Shown here: in pieces, positions 12,752-14,865 of the stretch
Layout: the number at the start of each line of letters is the position of its first letter
Numbering within the stretch: position 1 is the stretch's first letter
DNA from: JANWHF01 sp036276235
GTDB taxonomy: Bacteria > Planctomycetota > Phycisphaerae > Tepidisphaerales > Tepidisphaeraceae
Direction: 5' to 3'
Assembly: GCA_036276235.1 (NCBI GenBank)
Contig: DATBDZ010000109.1
Coordinates: 1 to 14,865 of the forward strand
DNA: 14,865 bases
Position numbers and translations under genes: made by a program
The notes under the pieces: model-generated
What the model was told of the DNA's origin: nothing
What the model saw: only the letters and a program-made list of their open reading frames with translations
The model's database searches: none

Positions 12752-14815
12752 ATGGCTGACCTCAAAACACTCAAAGGTGTCGGAGAAAAAGATCGCAAGC
12801 TCATTGAAGACGCGGAGGCGATTGTCGGCCCGGAGCCTTCCAAGATGGGCTTCGTGAAGAATCTGTTCTGGGGGAATTTTCGCGAAGATTTGGTCTTTCC
12901 ATATCCGGCGACGCCCGCCGATGAGCAGGCGCGCTGCGATGAATTGCTCGCCCGCCTCGATCAGTATCTCCGCACCGAGCACCCTTCCGTTGAGATCGAT
13001 CAGAACCAGGAAATCCCGCGCTGGGCGATCGAGCGGCTCTTCGAGCTGGGCGTGCTCGGAATGACAATCCCGCGCGAATACGGCGGCCTGGGGCTTGGCA
13101 TCACCAGCTACAACCGCGTGCTGGAACGCATCGGCCGAAGTTGCGGCTCGACCGCCGTCATGGTGTCGGCGCATCAGTCAATCGGCTGCAAGGCGCTCAT
13201 GCTCTTCGGCACCGAAGAGCAGAAATCGCGCTGGCTGCCGATGATGGCGCGCGAATGTCTTTCCGCATTTTGTTTATCGGAGCCCAATGTCGGCTGCGAC
13301 GCCGGCGGGCAGGAAACGCGTTGCGAGCTTTCGCCCGATGGACAGTCCTACCTCCTCAATGGCGAGAAAAAATGGTCCACCTCCGGCGCGCTCGCCGGCC
13401 TGTTCACGGTGATGGCCAAGCAGAAGCTGACCGATCCGAAGAGCGGCAAAATCGTCGAAAAAGTCACGGCGCTCATCTGCACGCCCGACATGCCGGGCAT
13501 CGAAATCTTCCAGAAAAACCGCAGCAAGTGCGGCATTCGCGGAACGTGGCAGGCGCGGATTCGATTTAATAACGTAAAGGTTCCTCGCGCGCATCTGCTG
13601 CATCAGGAAGGCAAGGGCCTCAACGTCGCGCTCACCTGCCTGAACTACGGCCGCTGCACGCTTTCAGCCGGCATGCTCGGCGGCGCGCGGCGGGCGTTCG
13701 AGCAATCCACCAAATGGGGCCAGACCCGTTTCCAATTCCAACGCCCGCTGGCGGATTTTGAGCTGGTGCAGGCGAAGATCGCGCGGATGGCGGCGCTCAA
13801 TTATGCGATGGATGCCGTGCTGTACATGACCACCGGAATGCTCGATCGCCACGATGAAGACATCATGGTTGAGACGGCCATCTGCAAGCTCTTCTGCTCT
13901 GAGATGGGCTGGCGCGTCGTCAATGATGCGATGCAGATCATGGGCGGCGAAGGGTACATGACCGAGAACGAGATTGAGCGCATCTTCCGCGATTCGCGAA
14001 TTAATCTCATCGTCGAAGGCGCCAACGAAGTGATGCAGGCGTTTATCTTTGCCTACGGCGGCAAGCAACTGGCCGAGCAGATGCTCGGCGTGCAGCAGGC
14101 GGTGGGATGGGATCATGAAGAATCGCCGGGACAGAACCTGGCGCGCATTGTGCGCGGGCTGAAGCGGCCGGAAGTTTTCAAGGCCGCGGCTCCGCTTGGC
14201 GCGGAGCTTTATCTGGGCGTGGTGCCGTCGGCGCCGGTGATTCATCGCTTGCATGAATCGCTGCATTCGGTGGCGCAGAAACTGTGTCATCTGGTGCGCG
14301 AGCATAGCCATCAGTTTAAGGTGGCCAGCAAGCACTACGGCGAGCAGATCGTCTCGCGCCAGTGCGTGCAGGCGCGGCTCGCCGACAGCGCGATGTGGCT
14401 GCACGCCTGGGCCTGCACGCTCAGCAAGCTCGATTATGAAATCCGCTCCGGCCAATCCGGTCCGCGCTTCGAGCGAGATCAGGCGGCAGCGCAATATTTC
14501 TTCGAGATGGCGGCGGCGGAAATCCATCGCGCCCATCACGAGCTGCTCCACAATCAGGACGACACGATGCGCGCTGCCGCCGAGAAGGCCATGCGATATA
14601 GTGAGCAATTGCCCAACGAGCAGTTTGTCATCCCCGAGGCCTCGCCCAACGCGCGCGGCACCGGGAAAAAGCCTGCCGCCGATGGAATCAAACAGTTCCC
14701 CGGCGAAGGTGAAAATGGCCAGGCAAAGACGCCATCAAGTCCGTGGCGGAAGGATGCGAAGGCCGGCCGGCCGGTGGATTCACACCCTCTCCCCTCAGGG
14801 GAGAGGGAAGGGTGA
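12752..14815 (+). CDS. Acyl-CoA dehydrogenase, VLCAD/ACAD9-like with C-terminal domain
   Basis: An FAD-dependent enzyme of fatty-acid beta-oxidation that forms trans-2-enoyl-CoA. The 687 residues comprise a leader with GFVKNLFWGNFREDLVFPYP (33-52), the helical N-domain (IPREYGGLGLGITSYNRVLERI, 106-127), the beta domain with AFCLSEPNVGCDAG (172-185), NGEKKWSTSGALAGLFTVMAK (203-223), and the C-domain with MGGEGYMTENEIERIFRDSRI (397-417) and VEGANEVMQAF (421-431), whose E422 is in the catalytic-base position of VLCAD. An extra helical region (about 450-630) as in VLCAD/ACAD9 follows, then a disordered tail. ATG 12752 has GAAAGG eight bases upstream; an in-frame start at 12632 would read from a repeat and is rejected. 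The final residues (HPLPSGEREG) are encoded by a hairpin repeat. VLCAD-type members favour long chains; the actual chain length is not shown. Confidence 0.93.
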   Translation: MADLKTLKGVGEKDRKLIEDAEAIVGPEPSKMGFVKNLFWGNFREDLVFPYPATPADEQARCDELLARLDQYLRTEHPSVEIDQNQEIPRWAIERLFELGVLGMTIPREYGGLGLGITSYNRVLERIGRSCGSTAVMVSAHQSIGCKALMLFGTEEQKSRWLPMMARECLSAFCLSEPNVGCDAGGQETRCELSPDGQSYLLNGEKKWSTSGALAGLFTVMAKQKLTDPKSGKIVEKVTALICTPDMPGIEIFQKNRSKCGIRGTWQARIRFNNVKVPRAHLLHQEGKGLNVALTCLNYGRCTLSAGMLGGARRAFEQSTKWGQTRFQFQRPLADFELVQAKIARMAALNYAMDAVLYMTTGMLDRHDEDIMVETAICKLFCSEMGWRVVNDAMQIMGGEGYMTENEIERIFRDSRINLIVEGANEVMQAFIFAYGGKQLAEQMLGVQQAVGWDHEESPGQNLARIVRGLKRPEVFKAAAPLGAELYLGVVPSAPVIHRLHESLHSVAQKLCHLVREHSHQFKVASKHYGEQIVSRQCVQARLADSAMWLHAWACTLSKLDYEIRSGQSGPRFERDQAAAQYFFEMAAAEIHRAHHELLHNQDDTMRAAAEKAMRYSEQLPNEQFVIPEASPNARGTGKKPAADGIKQFPGEGENGQAKTPSSPWRKDAKAGRPVDSHPLPSGEREG
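14785..14807. repeat. CCCTCTCCCCT hairpin overlapping the 3' end of the acyl-CoA dehydrogenase gene
   Basis: CCCTCTCCCCT (14785-14795) is followed after one base by AGGGGAGAGGG (14797-14807), a perfect 11-bp palindrome. It is the same family as at 5607, 10966 and 11062. It encodes the last few residues and ends eight bases before the stop codon's final base at 14815. Confidence 0.9.
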
Positions 14816-14833
14816 GGGGTAGATCGCGAAATG

Positions 14834-14854
14834 GCGCCGGCTTGTATCCGGCGC
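14834..14854. terminator. GC-rich stem-loop after the acyl-CoA dehydrogenase, possible terminator
   Basis: GCGCCGG (14834-14840) pairs with CCGGCGC (14848-14854) over a 7-nt loop, about 20 bp after the stop. No T-run follows within the visible bases, so a terminator role is uncertain. Confidence 0.3.
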
Positions 14855-14865
14855 GTTGGGCCCCC

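Noticed and set aside
13664..14608. 314-codon minus-strand open frame opposite the acyl-CoA dehydrogenase
   Set aside because: It is antisense to conserved catalytic regions, and its composition is typical of a shadow frame.

Overview
The window looks like chromosomal DNA from a GC-rich, Gram-negative-type environmental bacterium, most likely a planctomycete or relative. This rests on three things: a VLCAD/ACAD9-type acyl-CoA dehydrogenase with a long C-terminal domain, a MacA-like adaptor carrying a glycine-rich insert, and gene gaps full of dispersed hairpin repeats of the kind I associate with Planctomycetes and Verrucomicrobia. The assignment is inferred from sequence character only.

Positions 1-5558 hold a tripartite efflux locus. 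On the minus strand, reading leftward, are a MacA/HlyD-type adaptor (3006-1468), an ABC ATPase (1308-577) and the start of a MacB-type permease that runs off the window (516-1). On the plus strand are a TetR regulator (3449-4123) and an overlapping TolC-type outer-membrane lipoprotein (4065-5558). The divergent gap carries a good sigma70-like promoter and, 9 bp downstream, a 24-bp palindrome with perfect arms and a TetR-operator-like GACC-N4-GGTC core. The simplest reading is one TetR protein controlling both arms of a MacAB-TolC-like pump.

Positions 5559-7619 are mixed. They hold adenine phosphoribosyltransferase (apt), a small orphan antitoxin-like gene with a leaderless-type promoter and a possible relic of its PIN toxin, and a minus-strand protein resembling the uracil-DNA-glycosylase superfamily. 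The gaps contain compound hairpin repeats, including a perfect 54-bp inverted repeat.

Positions 7689-12395 carry arginine catabolism genes. astD and astA overlap by ATGA on the minus strand, and further upstream on the same strand is an M20 carboxypeptidase-G2-like hydrolase that could plausibly release succinate from N-succinylglutamate. A divergent RHH antitoxin/MazF toxin pair and a hairpin repeat lie between them.

Positions 12396-14865 carry a mosaic inverted repeat and then the acyl-CoA dehydrogenase, whose last codons are made by another hairpin repeat. The main unusual material is the set of at least five kinds of intergenic palindromic element. I saw no CRISPR array, rRNA, tRNA, phage genes or transposase, and no complete undescribed multigene system.
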